DNA of 64,000 nucleotides from contig NC_080731.1 in assembly GCF_019097595.1 (NCBI RefSeq), positions 6,420,071 through 6,484,070 on the forward strand. The letters are read 5' to 3'. The position numbers and the translations under genes were made by a program. Under the pieces are notes generated by a model. That model was not told the DNA's origin and searched no databases. It worked only from the letters and a program-made list of their open reading frames with translations. The stretch is from Hemibagrus wyckioides. Its lineage: Eukaryota > Chordata > Actinopteri > Siluriformes > Bagridae. Numbering within the stretch: the first letter of the stretch is position 1; each line of letters opens with the position of its first letter. Below are positions 10,215 to 22,523 of the stretch, in pieces.

Positions 10215-11877
10215 GCTCTAAAAGAAAAGCCAAAGGAAGTTCAGTAAAATGGCCTCCGCTGGGCTGATGGGTTTCACAGAGTCCACTGAAGCATGCTCGA
10301 TTTACTTTATCCAGCTCAGCACTTTTTTTTTTCCTGCTTCCGTTCAAACCGTTTCAACTAAAAAGCCGTGAAAGTCTGCAAAAGAAAATTGGTGTGACTT
10401 TGTCAGAAGAAAAATCCCACTTCATAGAGAGACGTAACAAAACATAAAGATATTTTATTCATTTCGGTAAATCTGCTTCCTGTGCCTTTGTCTTCTGACA
10501 ATTTCAACTCCGTCCCCTGATCACATCTGTAAGAGCTCTGTTATTCCAGTGTTTTCCATGTTTTTTATCACCGAATCTTTATACTGCACCTCTAAAGATG
10601 TCTTTCCAAATGATTTCCTGGACTGAGAAAAGAACAGAATGTTGTGAGGCAGGATGCTGATTGATCCAGCTGCCCTTATACCTCATACATGTCAGTCATG
10701 AATGAACAGGTTATATGCAGATGTGTTGGTAGAGAGATGTGCTGAAAAATCGATGGGATTAAAATACTTCTGACTTCCTGATCATCAATCATAAAAAGCT
10801 ATAAAGCCAAACTATTAACACAAGTATGTGACGTTCATTTCGTACAAAGGAACAAATCAGTTCATCTGTGAGATCTCCATTCAGATTTTTCGTCTTATTA
10901 AAAAGGCCGATTTTTATGGGTGGAAGATAAACAGCAGGCTTTAAAATAGGAAATTTCACATCAGTTACCGCCTACATTAGTTCCAAAGAAATCAGTAGCC
11001 TTTGTCTGACATCACCTAAGAGAAAACCGAGACAAAATGTCAGCCAGAGTATACAGTAACAATGATGTCATTTCCCTAAGTACACTCGAAAACATTTGAG
11101 CGCCCATTAATTATACTCTGTCTAGTTAATTGAAAACCAGATGCCACACACGTTTATAATAAAACAGGTCTTTTGTCTCGCTTCTGGAAACATTGCTTTT
11201 ATCCCATGGGAATATTGCTGAAAGTTCTCAGGAAGTGGCAGCAGACAAGTTTTGACAAGCTTAGGTAGCAGTTTTAGAGGGTGAGAGGTGAAATATTACC
11301 TCATGGTTGTAGGAAGGGAGACCGGGGCTATTTATTCAGTCTCTAACCCTTTATTAAAAGGTTACTACATTAGTCATCTGTAATGTCATTTAGGCTGAAA
11401 TGCCGATTTTAGTTACATATAATCGGTTTCTGGTGAGAAATCAGATTCCATCAGATTTCACCACAGGCGTTAATATAATAAGTGTTGTTTGGAAAGATGC
11501 TATTTATTCCCAAATTTGGCTGCAGACACAAGCTGCGAGACTGAGTCATATGGTAGATAACCTCCACAGCGGGAGGGTTTTAGTATTCATATTAAGCTGG
11601 CTTATGGTGCATGCCTTTTTTTTTCTCTTCAGGGCAAATCTGCAGGCCTGTATCAGAGAGCACAGACAGTGTCTAATCTATGGATTAACATGGGGACAAT
11701 CCTTCTATCAGAGTTTCTCTGTGTGTACCCCAAAGTGTATCCAATAGATAGGAGGAGCCTTTTTTTAAGAGTTTGGCTTTGTAAGTGGGTAGTATATGTG
11801 GGATGTGTTTAACCTTCTGTACTGAAGAAATGATTACTTCAAGGCTTAGAGTAAAGGTTAGGTTCCGTTTTAAAAAT
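10214..11877. other. Intergenic, nothing identified
   Basis: AT-rich single-copy-looking sequence. The 115-codon plus-strand ORF at 11400-11747 resembles nothing I know and is probably chance. Confidence 0.6.
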
Positions 11878-12500
11878 ATTTACTAGCATATAGCAGACAT
11901 CCTTATCCACAGTGACTTACAGATGTGCTTTGGTTTTGATCTCCATCAAAAACACATCCTCATGTTAGTCAGGGTCTGAGAATACCATTAAGCTACAAAT
12001 GGTAAGTACAACAAGAAATTAGTACAGCAATGGAAAAAGTGAATTTCAAGTGAAGAGGTGGACCTTAAGTCTTTGTTTGAAGACAGTCAGAGGAAGTTTA
12101 TTCCACCGCATGGGTGCCAGTACAGGGAAGAGTCTTGATCCCTGTATTTCTTGCAGATGGTACAGAGAATGGTTTTTATAAGTGCCTTCAGGTAGTTGGT
12201 CTGTTTTTTGGCTTTGTACATGAGCATCAGTGTTTTAAATTTGATGTGGGTAGCTCCAGTGGAGAAATCACAGCAATGGGTGAAGTGGGAAAACTTTGGA
12301 AGATTGAAAACAAGTCGTGTAGCTGCATTCTTTATCAGTTTCATGGGTGGAATGTAACACAGGGGAAGAGCTGCCAGGAAAGACTCTGCAGTAGCACAGT
12401 GATGAGATGATAAGGGACTAAATATGCACTTGAGTGGCCTACATGGAGAGAAATGGCCAGATCCTCCTAAAGGAGAAACTTCCACAATGGAGTCAGTCAG
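11878..12500 (-). mobile_element. L2-like LINE 3' fragment (RT C-terminus plus 3' UTR), minus strand
   Basis: The minus-strand ORF 12087-12485 has the L2-type C-terminal pattern (NAATRLVFNLPKFSHFTHC, IKFKTLMLMYKAK, YLKALIK). Downstream on that strand (11880-11930) is a degenerate 'gtcactgtggataaggatgt' tail, the L2-like end shared with fish SINEs. Stops and the loss of the upstream RT core show it is an old 5'-truncated copy. Confidence 0.75.
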
Positions 12501-13064
12501 GAATATAAGCAGAGAAGTATAGTGGGTTATCCAGATCTAAACCAAAGTTGCGTGCATTGGTAGATGGTTCCCATGGGGGATCACTAGAGCTTGACACAGG
12601 GATACATGAGAAGCTAAACTCTGATGGAGGAAGAGCTTGTGTATAGATTGAGAATGGAAAAATACCAAGTGCTGAGCCTTGTGGGATACCATTGGAGTCA
12701 GCATGGAGGTGATATGGATCTCTTCTTTGTCACTTGATATAACCTTGAACCCAGTAGAAGGCAAACCACTGCTGGGTTACTAATTCTTGGATTTGTGAGG
12801 ATAGACAGGAGTGTATTGTGATTGACCATGTTGTAGACTGCTGAGAGGTCAAGAAGGATCAAAACCAATGATAGATTGGCTGCTATAGGGGTATGAACTT
12901 TTCTGTGGAGGAGTGGAGGCGGCTAAAAAATCCAGACAGGTTAGGTTCATGGAGAGGGGGTAGGATTGTTGGAGAAGAATCTTAGAAGCTGTGGGAAAAC
13001 GTAATAAAGAGATAGAAAGGGAAGAGTGCTACAGATGCATAGGAATTGATTTTGAGAAAGACTT
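12501..13064. repeat. Old unclassified dispersed repeat, probable
   Basis: The stretch with 'gtattgtgattgaccatgtt' and 'gaggtcaagaaggatcaaaa' (about 12800-12870) resembles sequence I associate with repeated fish DNA. I cannot name the family or set its ends. Confidence 0.35.
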
Positions 13065-13160
13065 TGGACTAGTGATGGACTAGTGGAAGGTCATGAGTTC
13101 AAATCCCACCACTGCCAAGCTGCTATTCCTATAAATGCCATAAATGTAAGGAGATAGTTA
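13065..13160 (+). mobile_element. Degenerate tRNA-derived SINE fragment
   Basis: It keeps 'tggactagtggaaggtcatg', a B-box-like 'gagttcaaatccc', 'cactgccaagctgc' and the terminal 'aaatgccataaatgtaa'. The middle is deleted relative to the copy at 26603. Confidence 0.6.
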
Positions 13161-14239
13161 GAATGTTAGAAGCTTGCATAGATCAGATGCAGATACATCT
13201 ATCTTTCCCATATAGAAGGATGTCATGGCCTCAGAGAAGAACTTCTGTATAAGAAAGCAGTATGAGATGAGATAAGAATCAAGTTTTCATTTTCTCCACT
13301 TTTTCGCTCTGATGCCGTTACGTCTCACCAGTTGCTGCTTGGTATATCTGACAGGCAGGGCGTGGGGGTGAGGGCACTTTCTTGGTCTGGAGGATACAGG
13401 GCAGAGTAGGTCAGTCGATGAAGAAAGTGAGGAAGGAAGGAGTATAGAAAGGTTGTATAGAGGAAAAAGTGTCAGGCTGTAGAGTTATTAGGATGCTGGA
13501 AGTTAGGGAGGAAGGAGAGATGGAGTGGAGGTTGCAACAAGTGGGAGACGGGAATGAGTTGTCGAAAAAGCCAGACAGAGAAGATCAGGTCCAGAATGTT
13601 TCCTCTCTTCTCTATCACAGCAGGGCAGTTGTTGCAGGTCAGGACAAAGAAGTGCAAGAGAAGGAGGAGGCAGGAAGAGTGGAGAGGAGTGAGGAGAGGG
13701 AATCAGGTCTAGTTATAATACCAGAAACTTGATTGGAGGCCATGCTCATTTATGAATTTGATTACAGGGTCAGGTAGGTGATTAAAAAACAAGAATATGA
13801 TCATTTGACAATATGAAGATTAATGAGAGACATAACAGCAACAAAGAGAGGAAATAAGACAAGGTAAGAGGCAAGAGGTGTGAAGCTCCATTTCTGGGGA
13901 AGATGCAAGCCAGATATTTGCAGAGTGTGACAGAAAGCATAGACAGAGTAGTCTGTATCCCTGGAGTAAATCCAGGTCCTACAGTCAGTGTTTGTAAATC
14001 ATTTTGAAGGGGACATTTTAAATAATGACGGACCCTCCAGTCAGACCTGAGGGATGCCAAAATCTAGCTCTGCTGAACTGGTTATTCAAACAATAGTCTA
14101 ATTTTTGCCAAACACACACACACACACATTCCTGATATAATTGCATTATGAAAGGTCTGCTTTATCAGTTCCAACTTGTTATTGTGTGTTATGATGATTA
14201 ATTAAAAAGGCATTTGAAAGGAAAATATTTTTAGGAAAG
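13161..14239. other. Intergenic, purine-rich in part
   Basis: 13380-13740 is rich in AGG/GGA purine stretches on the plus strand. The short ORFs (60-92 codons) do not look coding. Confidence 0.5.
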
Positions 14240-14460
14240 GTAAGATTAAGTACTTTACTGTCATTGTTTATACAACAGAATTTAGTGTGATAACTTTCAG
14301 AGAGCAAGGACAATTTACACATAACACTCTGAAAGAAAAATAAATTAAGAAGTATATAAACAGAAAAATGAACAGAGTACACTGACAAATCTAAATCCAG
14401 TGCCTTGGTTGATGTAAATATATACTGAGGTGTATATATTGCATGTAGTATAAAATTTTA
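14240..14460. repeat. Dispersed repeat fragment, 'TTTACTGTCATTG' type
   Basis: 'tactttactgtcattgttta' and 'gaatttagtgtgata' match the segment at 39225-39285 ('actttactgtcattgtg', 'gaaatttagtgttat'). Family not identified. Confidence 0.5.
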
Positions 14461-15679
14461 GCATTCTCCCAGTCTCAAATTGAGCCCTAGATACACGTGA
14501 AAATCATTTTTTAAAATTTTGTTTCTGCCTTAGCCTTAAAAAAGCAATACTCCACTTACTTAATATAAAAAAGTGATACTAACACAACACATCTCCTACT
14601 GCAAATGGACACCCTCTCTTCATCTGTACCTCTACTCCCTCGAGAGAAACTCGTAAAACTCATTTCTCTCCTCATTCTCCTGCAGTCTGATCTCATTTTA
14701 GGCCAACTGTTTCCTAGAGGCTTTCATTCTTCCCTCTTGCTCCCATTTCCCATAAGTCCCTTAGCCCTGAGGATGGCTGCTGAGCCTCGGCTCTGGTTCT
14801 CTGTAAGTAAACAGCTTTAGATCCCTTGGTAACACAACAGCGTTGATTTATGATAGTTCTTTCCACAGGTGAAGATTCGCTCTCGTATCTGAACGGCGTT
14901 CTGACTTCTGTCTGATATATTTAATTAAACTCAGCGTTCGATTGCGTTGCGTGTTTGTTTGTCTGAATGTGTGTATGTTTGTACGTAAAACCTTTCTCTC
15001 TCTTGCATCACAAAGGGTGGCCCAAAATCTCTGACCCAAAATCTCCTTCTGTCTTGGCACAGTCTATTTTATCTACCTCACTGTTGAGTTGCATGTAAAA
15101 ATGTTTCGCTCCCTTGCGTCATTGTGGCAGGATCCTGCTGGTAAGTGTGCTTAGTTTATGGATCCTGGTGAGAGATGTTTGAGCACTGTGTAAGAGGAAG
15201 GTGGTTTTAGGCCAAATGGATCTACCTGCTGAGAGCTGGTACTCAAAGCGAAAGGCGCCATGCTGAGAGAGACTAAACTCTTTATCCCTTGTCTTTTTCC
15301 ATTCCTTTGATCATAGTTTTTAATGTGTTTGTAACTAGGAGCTCACATATGCCATGTGGAAAATCTGTGTATTTTGCCTTTTCTGGTCTTTATGAACTAT
15401 CGGCTAATGGAATGGCAAAAAAAGAAAGTTGCTTTTTAGCCATTTTGAACAATTTAGCCATAAATCTCATGCGTAGTGGATTTGAATAGATCTAATAATA
15501 GCTGTACTGAGTATAGTCATGTTTACTACATTATACATCATGAAAAAGCATTTGAAAAATCAATTAGAAAAGTTATAAATAAGAACATTTAATGTGAAAG
15601 AAATAATGAAAAGAACCTGGTGGAACCAATCACACACTGGAGCAGAAGTTATGATCTTTCTTTATTTATTTTAGCCTGT
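14461..15679. other. Intergenic, nothing identified
   Basis: No gene, RNA or clear repeat seen. Confidence 0.5.
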
Positions 15680-16310
15680 ATTCCACTATATATTATTGTC
15701 GCAATAAATTAATCGAATTAATGAGCTCAAAGTGCACACTTTAATTTGAGTTTAATCATCTATTCTGAGGATAATTGGGCAAACTAAAACCACCCCAAAT
15801 TTAATGGAGATTTTTAAATATTTGGTTGCAAATCCTTTGCAGTCGATGACTCACTGAAGTCTGGAACCTCACAGACATTAGAAGCTGGGATTTTCCCCAG
15901 GTGACTTTAATACAGCAGTTCCTGATTAATCTCGGGGTATTTTGTTGTCTGGTTTCAGCAAGAGAAATGCATGATCATTTTTAATTCAAAGCTGCACCAT
16001 TCTGTGATAAACAGCTGAAATAATACATTTGTCAATGTCCAAATATTAATGGAGCTCTCTATATGTATCCTGTCTTCATATTTTCTGGGCAGATTTTAAG
16101 ACTTTCTTTTTCAAATCAAGACCCAAAGAATCTTGGCAAAATGTGTTTTTCCTCAAAACCATTCTTCTGTTGTTTCTGTTTTTTTGGAATTTCATTTCAA
16201 TGGTAGATTAACTGTAAACTTTGGTAAAAGTAAATGTCCTCCATTTTCCCCAAAGAAACTGAGGGGAGTGCAAACTTTTGCACTGTTTAACTAATATAAA
16301 TAAATGCTGG
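15680..16310 (-). mobile_element. Decayed Tc1/mariner-like relic, internally deleted
   Basis: Fragments such as 'tatttggttgcaaatccttt', 'ctgaagtctggaacct', 'ttcagcaagagaaatgcatg' and 'gtccaaatattaatgga' recall the minus strand of fish Tc1-like transposons, and 'aggggagtgcaaacttttgc' near 16265 recalls their ends. No frame remains and no clean terminal repeat is found. Confidence 0.4.
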
Positions 16311-16313
16311 ACA

Positions 16314-16589
16314 TTAAGGCTGGTTTTGTTCCAAGAAGACAAGTAGGTTAGTAGTCATGGTTTCTTGGTTTGCTTCTGAAATAGTGTAATTAGTGTAGGA
16401 GGCTGACTCTTGAGGAAAGAACTGAAACTCTTTCATGTGGTGTCCCTCAAAATCCGTCACATTCCACTGAACTGATTTCATTTCTATGGTCACCCTCAGG
16501 TCCCATGGGCTATCCTGTGGTATATATGGCGAGGCTCTGAGACACAAACCCATTGGTACTGTTGAAATTTGTTGTATTGCAGCTTCCAA
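16314..16589 (-). other. Unrecognised 91-codon ORF
   Basis: The minus-strand frame starts MEAAIQQISTVPMGLCLRAS and ends NLLVFLEQNQP. It is open further upstream of the ATG, and composition is more protein-like than most ORFs here (balanced residues, sites such as NVT and NYT). I see no conserved domain, no splice context and no partner. It could be a transposon or pseudogene piece, or chance. Confidence 0.2.
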
Positions 16590-16734
16590 TGGATCAGTTA
16601 CATCACGGTGGTCTAGGTTACTGGTAAATCCTCAGCAATTAACGGACGACAGACTTTGCGATCTGGCAGCATTATTCACCCTAAGCAAACAAAGCAATGC
16701 GATCAGACATAGTCACCATTCGCAACATCGATGA

Positions 16735-17450
16735 TCAAAAACTTCTATTTCAACTAATATAAGATTAAACTGGACTGTAAATACAACCATAACGACAAAC
16801 AGATACGGTCAAATATCTCATATAGTACTCATAGTACTCATCACTCATAGTACTGACACTAGAGATTTAGCTTTTATGGGATTATATTACATCCGTTCCT
16901 GTAAGAATCATTAAGAAGCAATACGTCTTGGATCCTCCGAAAGTAACTTTGGCTGCATTTTCTGCTGTCTCATGTGGGTCCACTTTTATGGATCCACATG
17001 TTCCATTAAAACAGGCTCCCACAGAACGAGCCTAACTGGAAAGGATGGAAAAAATGTTAAACATAGGAACCAATAGCATGGTTTGAACCTTTCAGTGAGT
17101 CACACAGTCCTAGTGAGTGGAATGTCTCTTCTTCTGAGTGCAGTTTGTCTCAGCAGTAAGGGCCAACATCAACTATCAAAAGCTGTTTTTTTTTTTTCAG
17201 GTAGTTTTGGGAAATTATATATCTCAAATATGATAGATATCTAACATGTCACTGTAGCAACCGGAGCAAAAGTCGGGAAGCATAACTGTGTTATTTTCCC
17301 ACCTGCATTCTGATTTCTTTTTTAAATATTAAGATTTTGTTCCACTTAGATCTGGTTTCTGGCTCCATGACTGTCTAGTCTTCAGACTATTTGTGAATAA
17401 AAACTAGTAGCCAATCTCAGGCAATACCGATGTTCCAGAGGCCTGCCTGT
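16735..17450. other. Intergenic, nothing identified
   Basis: Includes 'gtgggtccac' near 16975 and its near-complement 'tggatccacatg' near 16990, a small imperfect palindrome. No gene seen. Confidence 0.5.
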
Positions 17451-17492
17451 GTGAATGAATGAATGAATAAATTAATAAATGAATGAATAAAA
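17451..17492. repeat. (TGAA)n-like microsatellite
   Basis: Degenerate GAAT/AATA units. Confidence 0.7.
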
Positions 17493-17859
17493 AAATGAAC
17501 AAACAGTACACAGCATTGGTACAAACACAAAAAAAGGTTCCTCTGGTGTTCTTAAACATTAGCCAGCAAACTGTAAAATACATTTCATGGACCCAGATTA
17601 ATTTTATGAAAACAACTCAACTCTTCAATACAAGGCTCATTATCTAAATGTGTAGAATAATATTTTTTATTTCTTAAATTTCCACTAAGTTACTGTGAGG
17701 TATTTTTTTTTTTGAGGTTTGGATTAAACCCATTCAATTCAAGGGGCCAGGCAAAGATTCTAATAACTATAAGAACTCAATATTACATATAATAACTTGG
17801 ATAATGGTGGGTTGTATTTTCCACCACCGTAGCTTTTCAAACACATTGCTTCATGCAAT

Positions 17860-17985
17860 CCCCCAAGCGGTTCTTTATGGATCTCGGGGGTAGACCCCAC
17901 TCTGAGAACCACTGTTGGAGGATATTTATTTTAAAGAAGTTCTCTAGGGTAAAGGAACAAACCGAAGAACCTTCTAGACTTTTCT
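17860..17985. repeat. Possible MITE fragment with 'GGTTCTT' ends
   Basis: 'aagcggttctttatgg' and 'accgaagaaccttctag' form weak inverted ends of a kind frequent in fish; a similar 'ggtggttctttgcagcagga' occurs near 20830. Weak call. Confidence 0.3.
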
Positions 17986-18289
17986 ACAGCATAGGTGCTA
18001 AATGTGATTAATCAGAAGCTGCAGTTCCCCAGCATGGTCATATAGGTCACAAACAAATTACCCAACATATTTAAACAAACCAAAGGAGGCAGAGGAGTTC
18101 CAACTGGTAGTGGCTCATTAAATGATACTGGTGGATGGGGAAATTGCTCTTGGAGAGAGCAGGGTCTGATGGGATTGCTCAGTAAGGCTTGAGGTGAATT
18201 AACTGCTCAGGTGGTTTTAAGGCACTCTGGGTTGTAGCACTTATAGGGTACTATAGATATATCATTTCACCCTTTATTAAAAACACTGG

Positions 18290-18485
18290 ACATGAATTGG
18301 AAACACCCTAGAATGCGGCAGTAGTCCACTGCAGGAAACTGGAAAGCCTGGATGATACAGGAAACCCACATGAACACTGGCAGAATATGCAAAACTCATC
18401 ACAGACAGTAAGCTCAAGGATCTCAGGATCGAACCTCAGACCCTGGAGCTGCTACAGTGCTACTCATCAATAAAACACCCACTGC
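18290..18485 (-). repeat. Dispersed fish repeat related to the 44240 copy, minus strand
   Basis: 'aggaaactggaaagcctgga', 'caggaaacccacatgaacac' and 'ggatcgaacctcagaccctg' match, in reverse, the family seen in plus orientation at 44240-44550. Confidence 0.6.
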
Positions 18486-19469
18486 ATGTCCAGACCTCGC
18501 TGACACTGGTGACTTTATTCAACTTCAAGCAGAACCTTGCATTCCTTCCTTATTCTGTATCCCCATGACTGGATCTGAGTCATGGGGATACATCATTTTA
18601 TGACTCATTTTGTTTTAAAAAAAGATACCTTTCTTCTTTCACAAAGGTGCATCTATTAAAACGATTGGTCCAGAATATAGCTAAGTATAGAATCTGCATG
18701 TGTTTATAGTAATTCTTCCACTGAAAGGGGAGGAAAAAGCTCATTTTTGACATTTACTCCCATCTGGCGTCACCTACAGCGTGATGTGCCAAACGCTACA
18801 ACAAATCTCATATGATTTGCTCAAGGAAAGGCATAATTTGAAAGAGAAAAAAACATTGTATGCTTACATGGTGGAAAAGTCAAATAGGACTGTGGTGTAT
18901 TTGAAGTCATCATTGAGGATGTGTGGCTTGGACATTTGCAAGAAAATAATTTGGAAGTCTTGCTTCTCTGCTTTCTCTGCTTTGTGTCTGGATGACTCTT
19001 AGACACTACGTTTGTAAGCTGGATCTAACTTCTTTATATAAAATAAGGTGCTGTAAAGGGATGTCTATTTAGATTTAACCCTGAAATGGGCATGGCTTAA
19101 AGTAACAACAGAAACCTGGAGGTAAAAATGGCAGCATAGCCTGTGAATTACAGCTTAGTAATAAATCAACTAGACATTTTGTCAGGCCTGTTTTTTTTAT
19201 ACCTGTCTATGATCATTTTGTAATACATTTAATTGAGTCTAATTCCAAAAATCCCTGCTAAAAATCTTTATACCACTGTGACTCTGACCAGGAGCTTACT
19301 AAGTAAACACATCACACAGCACCACAAGGTCATGGTCATAAAGTTTGCTTGTCCTGCAAGCTTAAACTCCTGCTCATGTCATGTGATTTCTATCCAACTG
19401 GTCTTGAAGCACACCCGTTTAATCCTGACAATGTATTCGTTTTGAGTTACATCCTAACATACCATCCAT

Positions 19470-19715
19470 CCACAGCTTTTCTGTACTGCTTGTACTACCT
19501 ACAAGCATAGGAGCCAATCCCATGGGACTTGGGGTACAACGGTACATTGCAGGGGACAATTGCATATACACTCACACAACCATACATACATGTATTTGGA
19601 GTGGGGTAGTAAACCAGAGGTGGAGAAATAGGATGGAGTCACCCTCATCCTTAGAGGTACGAGGCAAAACCTGCTAACCACTAAGACCTCAAACTGTCTT
19701 TTGAACCCTACTGTG
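19470..19715 (-). repeat. Dispersed fish repeat, minus strand, degenerate
   Basis: 'cctcatccttagaggtacga' and 'aacctgctaaccactaagac' are typical of the head of this repeat class. The left part is poorly conserved. Confidence 0.5.
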
Positions 19716-19776
19716 TTCAAAACAACTTCAAATGTTTTGTAGATAGTTAAAGTCTCTCAGCTTTCACTGAATCCCA

Positions 19777-20261
19777 TTAACTCTTTTTTTTTACCATGAG
19801 GCCAAAAATGGAATGTGACCCTGTTTTGTCCCTGACCCTGTTAATGTTCAGCATTGAATCTCTATGTCATGTCACACTCCACAGTGGTGCTTAATATGAA
19901 GCTCATATGAAAGTAGACACTCAGGGCTGTTTTTCCCTAGCCTACTAGAAGCAATATTTTCATAAAAGAAGTTCCAAAAAGACAAAAAGTATTCATTTTT
20001 TCACACAAATGTTGCCATCAAGGCCATTTCTGTTCTCTGAGTGTTTGTTCATAAGCATCTAAAATCTGATGCTGTTATCTTCAACCACTAAATGTCAGTG
20101 TAAGGTTATCCAACAGAGGGAAAAACACACGTCTCACACTGAGACTCCTGACTCATTTTATATCAGACTTATGATGATGAAATAATTCATTTGTTTATAT
20201 TGATTGAAAATGTCCCATAAGTCGATTTCCATTCTGCCCGTGTACTAGTGAAAAGGGTTAA
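19777..20261 (+). mobile_element. TTAA-flanked dispersed repeat, copy 1 (485 bp)
   Basis: Homologous along its length to 44568-45029 (same strand) and to 61490-61972 (opposite strand). It is bounded by TTAA at 19777-19780 and 20258-20261, and its ends are short inverted repeats: TTAACTCTTTT on the left, AAAAGGGTTAA on the right. A TGACTCA heptamer sits at 20149-20155. TTAA targets and C/G-run termini are what piggyBac-type MITEs show; that assignment is inference. No ORF. Confidence 0.7.
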
Positions 20262-20389
20262 AGAGATAAGAACTTAACCATTTTTTAAAGAGTATCAGAT
20301 AACCCACACTTGTCTAAAAGCACTTAACATGATGTATGGTGCTTCATAAACGATTTATGGCTAACCAAAAAAAGTGCTTCTGCAAAAGA

Positions 20390-20700
20390 AGGGGTTTTTT
20401 AATGTACTACAGCCCCCTTACACAAAAGTGACACGTACTTCACTGGTAAAGTTTACACCAGTGGTTTATGGGCATGTCACTTGGTGTGTTTCACACATTT
20501 CTCACATGTAGCAGACCTTTCACATGTAGTGCATGTGTTTTTACTTTCATACGTGACCGTTACATGTGATTTATTCATTATTTATTTGCTCACATGAAGA
20601 ATTGGTTGTTGTGTGATTGCATAATGATGTTGTGTGTTCCCACTTTGTTGAGCATGTATTATATTATTCCTGTTGTTATATGTGGAAAGAAAACTTTATA
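20390..20700. repeat. Cluster of CACATG/CATGTG motifs, possible MITE
   Basis: Motifs such as 'tctcacatgtag', 'tttcacatgtagtgcatgtg', 'ttacatgtga' and 'gctcacatgaag' are packed within about 140 bp, suggesting an old palindromic element. Ends unclear. Confidence 0.35.
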
Positions 20701-22523
20701 ACATAGGAAATGCATGTAATATTTCCATATAAGTAGGTCTGGCTACAACGATGGTAGATTACAGACTATACAAGAGGAAAAAAAAGATACATTCAGGACC
20801 TTTAATGTTCTTAGGTTTGTTTTTCAAGGTGGTTCTTTGCAGCAGGATTTCAAAGAAGGTTCCATATTCCAGGAATCATTACATGCACACGCAAAACAAA
20901 TATGTAAACAAGAATTTTCACAAGAACTAACTTGTTGAAACTTTCCAAGTTATTGATGTGTCTTGCGTTTTGGTTATGAGATTTGTTTATTCCAGTGATG
21001 TTGACAAAGCACTTTAAATATCATTTCGATGTTTCACTTTGTTAGCATGAAAACGACTAAAAAGAATATTCTGCCTGTTGGACCACAAATCATTCCTCAG
21101 ACATTCTCCAGAACCGTGAAAAGTTCACCCAGGCCACTCAGAGCTTTATAGATGTGCCCTTTACAGCCTTTCAGAGATCCATCTATAGGACAATTTATTT
21201 TCTTTTGATAAGTTAAACGCCTGAAATAAAACCATCCAACGACTCGAGTGTTGCTTAACCAACATCTGATTTCGCTTCTTGAGTGTTGAAGTAATCAACT
21301 CTGAATCAGATCCTGCTTGGAATAGGTTCTCATACTCTACTGCATCTATAATAAACCCATTATTCTGTGGTTCTAACATGGTTTTGTAACCTCAAGAACA
21401 TTAGTCTCTTTTCGAAAGGTTTGCATCCTTTAGATGTGGAGGAGTGTATGTCTTTCAGCTGCCTCGACACACAGGCTTTATTTTCCTTTCCTGAGGCGGC
21501 GGTTCCTATGGGTTTTGAGGTAGTAACCAGCCGTGTTTTTCTTGTCAGAGGCTACTGTTTTCGTTCAAGGCTCTACATTCTCGCTGATCGAGCATTTGGA
21601 CACACATGGTGCTAAGCTTCTGTCTTCCACATTTGCAGACGACTTCACACGTGCGCCCTGGTAGATGTGAGGAAACCATCAGCCGAGGAAGGGTTCAAGT
21701 TTGCCTTTCATTAGGAAATGTCTTAAAGGTTGGGTTTATGGCGGGCCCGCTTGATGCTCACGCTGCAAAGAGCAGACTGCCACACAGATGTTGCTGCTTT
21801 GTCGCAAATCACAGCCGGTCGACTGAGACACGGTTTGGCGTTTGTGATCTTTTATGGGTGAAATCACAGAATAGCATGTGCCGTCTCAATGGCCGTCCTT
21901 CGTCAGGGAAAAAAATAAAGCTTACAGTTAAAGCCTGGCATATGTCTTGGCTTCAGAGGCACTTGACAAGATAATGAAAAACATGACAAAGTAACAAAGT
22001 GGGTTAGCTCAGGAATAACAAGCACACCTTGAAGAAAGAAAAAGTATAGGTTCTGCTATGGGTCTGAAGATATAATAAAGAAAAGTACAGAAAGGTCCTT
22101 GTCTCAGGAGATGGGTAAGGGCAAAAATGGAGAAACATGACCCACAGGATGAATGGAAAGCATGACATTGTTTAGTGTCTGGCTTTTATCTGTGTGATTA
22201 CAGCAGTCTGTTAACATTATTAGGTGTCACACTGTACGGCATGATCTGAATAAAACCAGGTGCTACAATAAACTCTGGGATAACGTGTTCTCCATGTCAG
22301 ATTATATGACGAAAAACCTCTAACAATAGACCTGCAATTAAAGAAAATTATTATGTCCTGCACACATCATAAATCAGCGTGAACTGGTCTCATGCCGAAG
22401 ATGGGCTCGCATAAACAGAAGCATTCTTTAAAGTAATCTGGAGGTAATAAGGGTATTTTCATTTCATCCATTAGCATGTTTTGTGAATGTTTCGACCATT
22501 ACTGTGCACGCTGCTCTCCAGTG
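20701..22523. other. Intergenic; locally GC-richer block at 21420-21970
   Basis: Two plus-strand ORFs of 82 and 122 codons (21367-21615, 21606-21974) lie in different frames in a block with more GC than its surroundings. No motif, signal peptide or homology recognised, so a conserved noncoding or lncRNA explanation is equally possible. Confidence 0.35.

Noticed and set aside
21367..21974. Two overlapping plus ORFs as a new gene
   Set aside because: Different frames, no domain, signal peptide or splice evidence; left as an unexplained GC-richer block.
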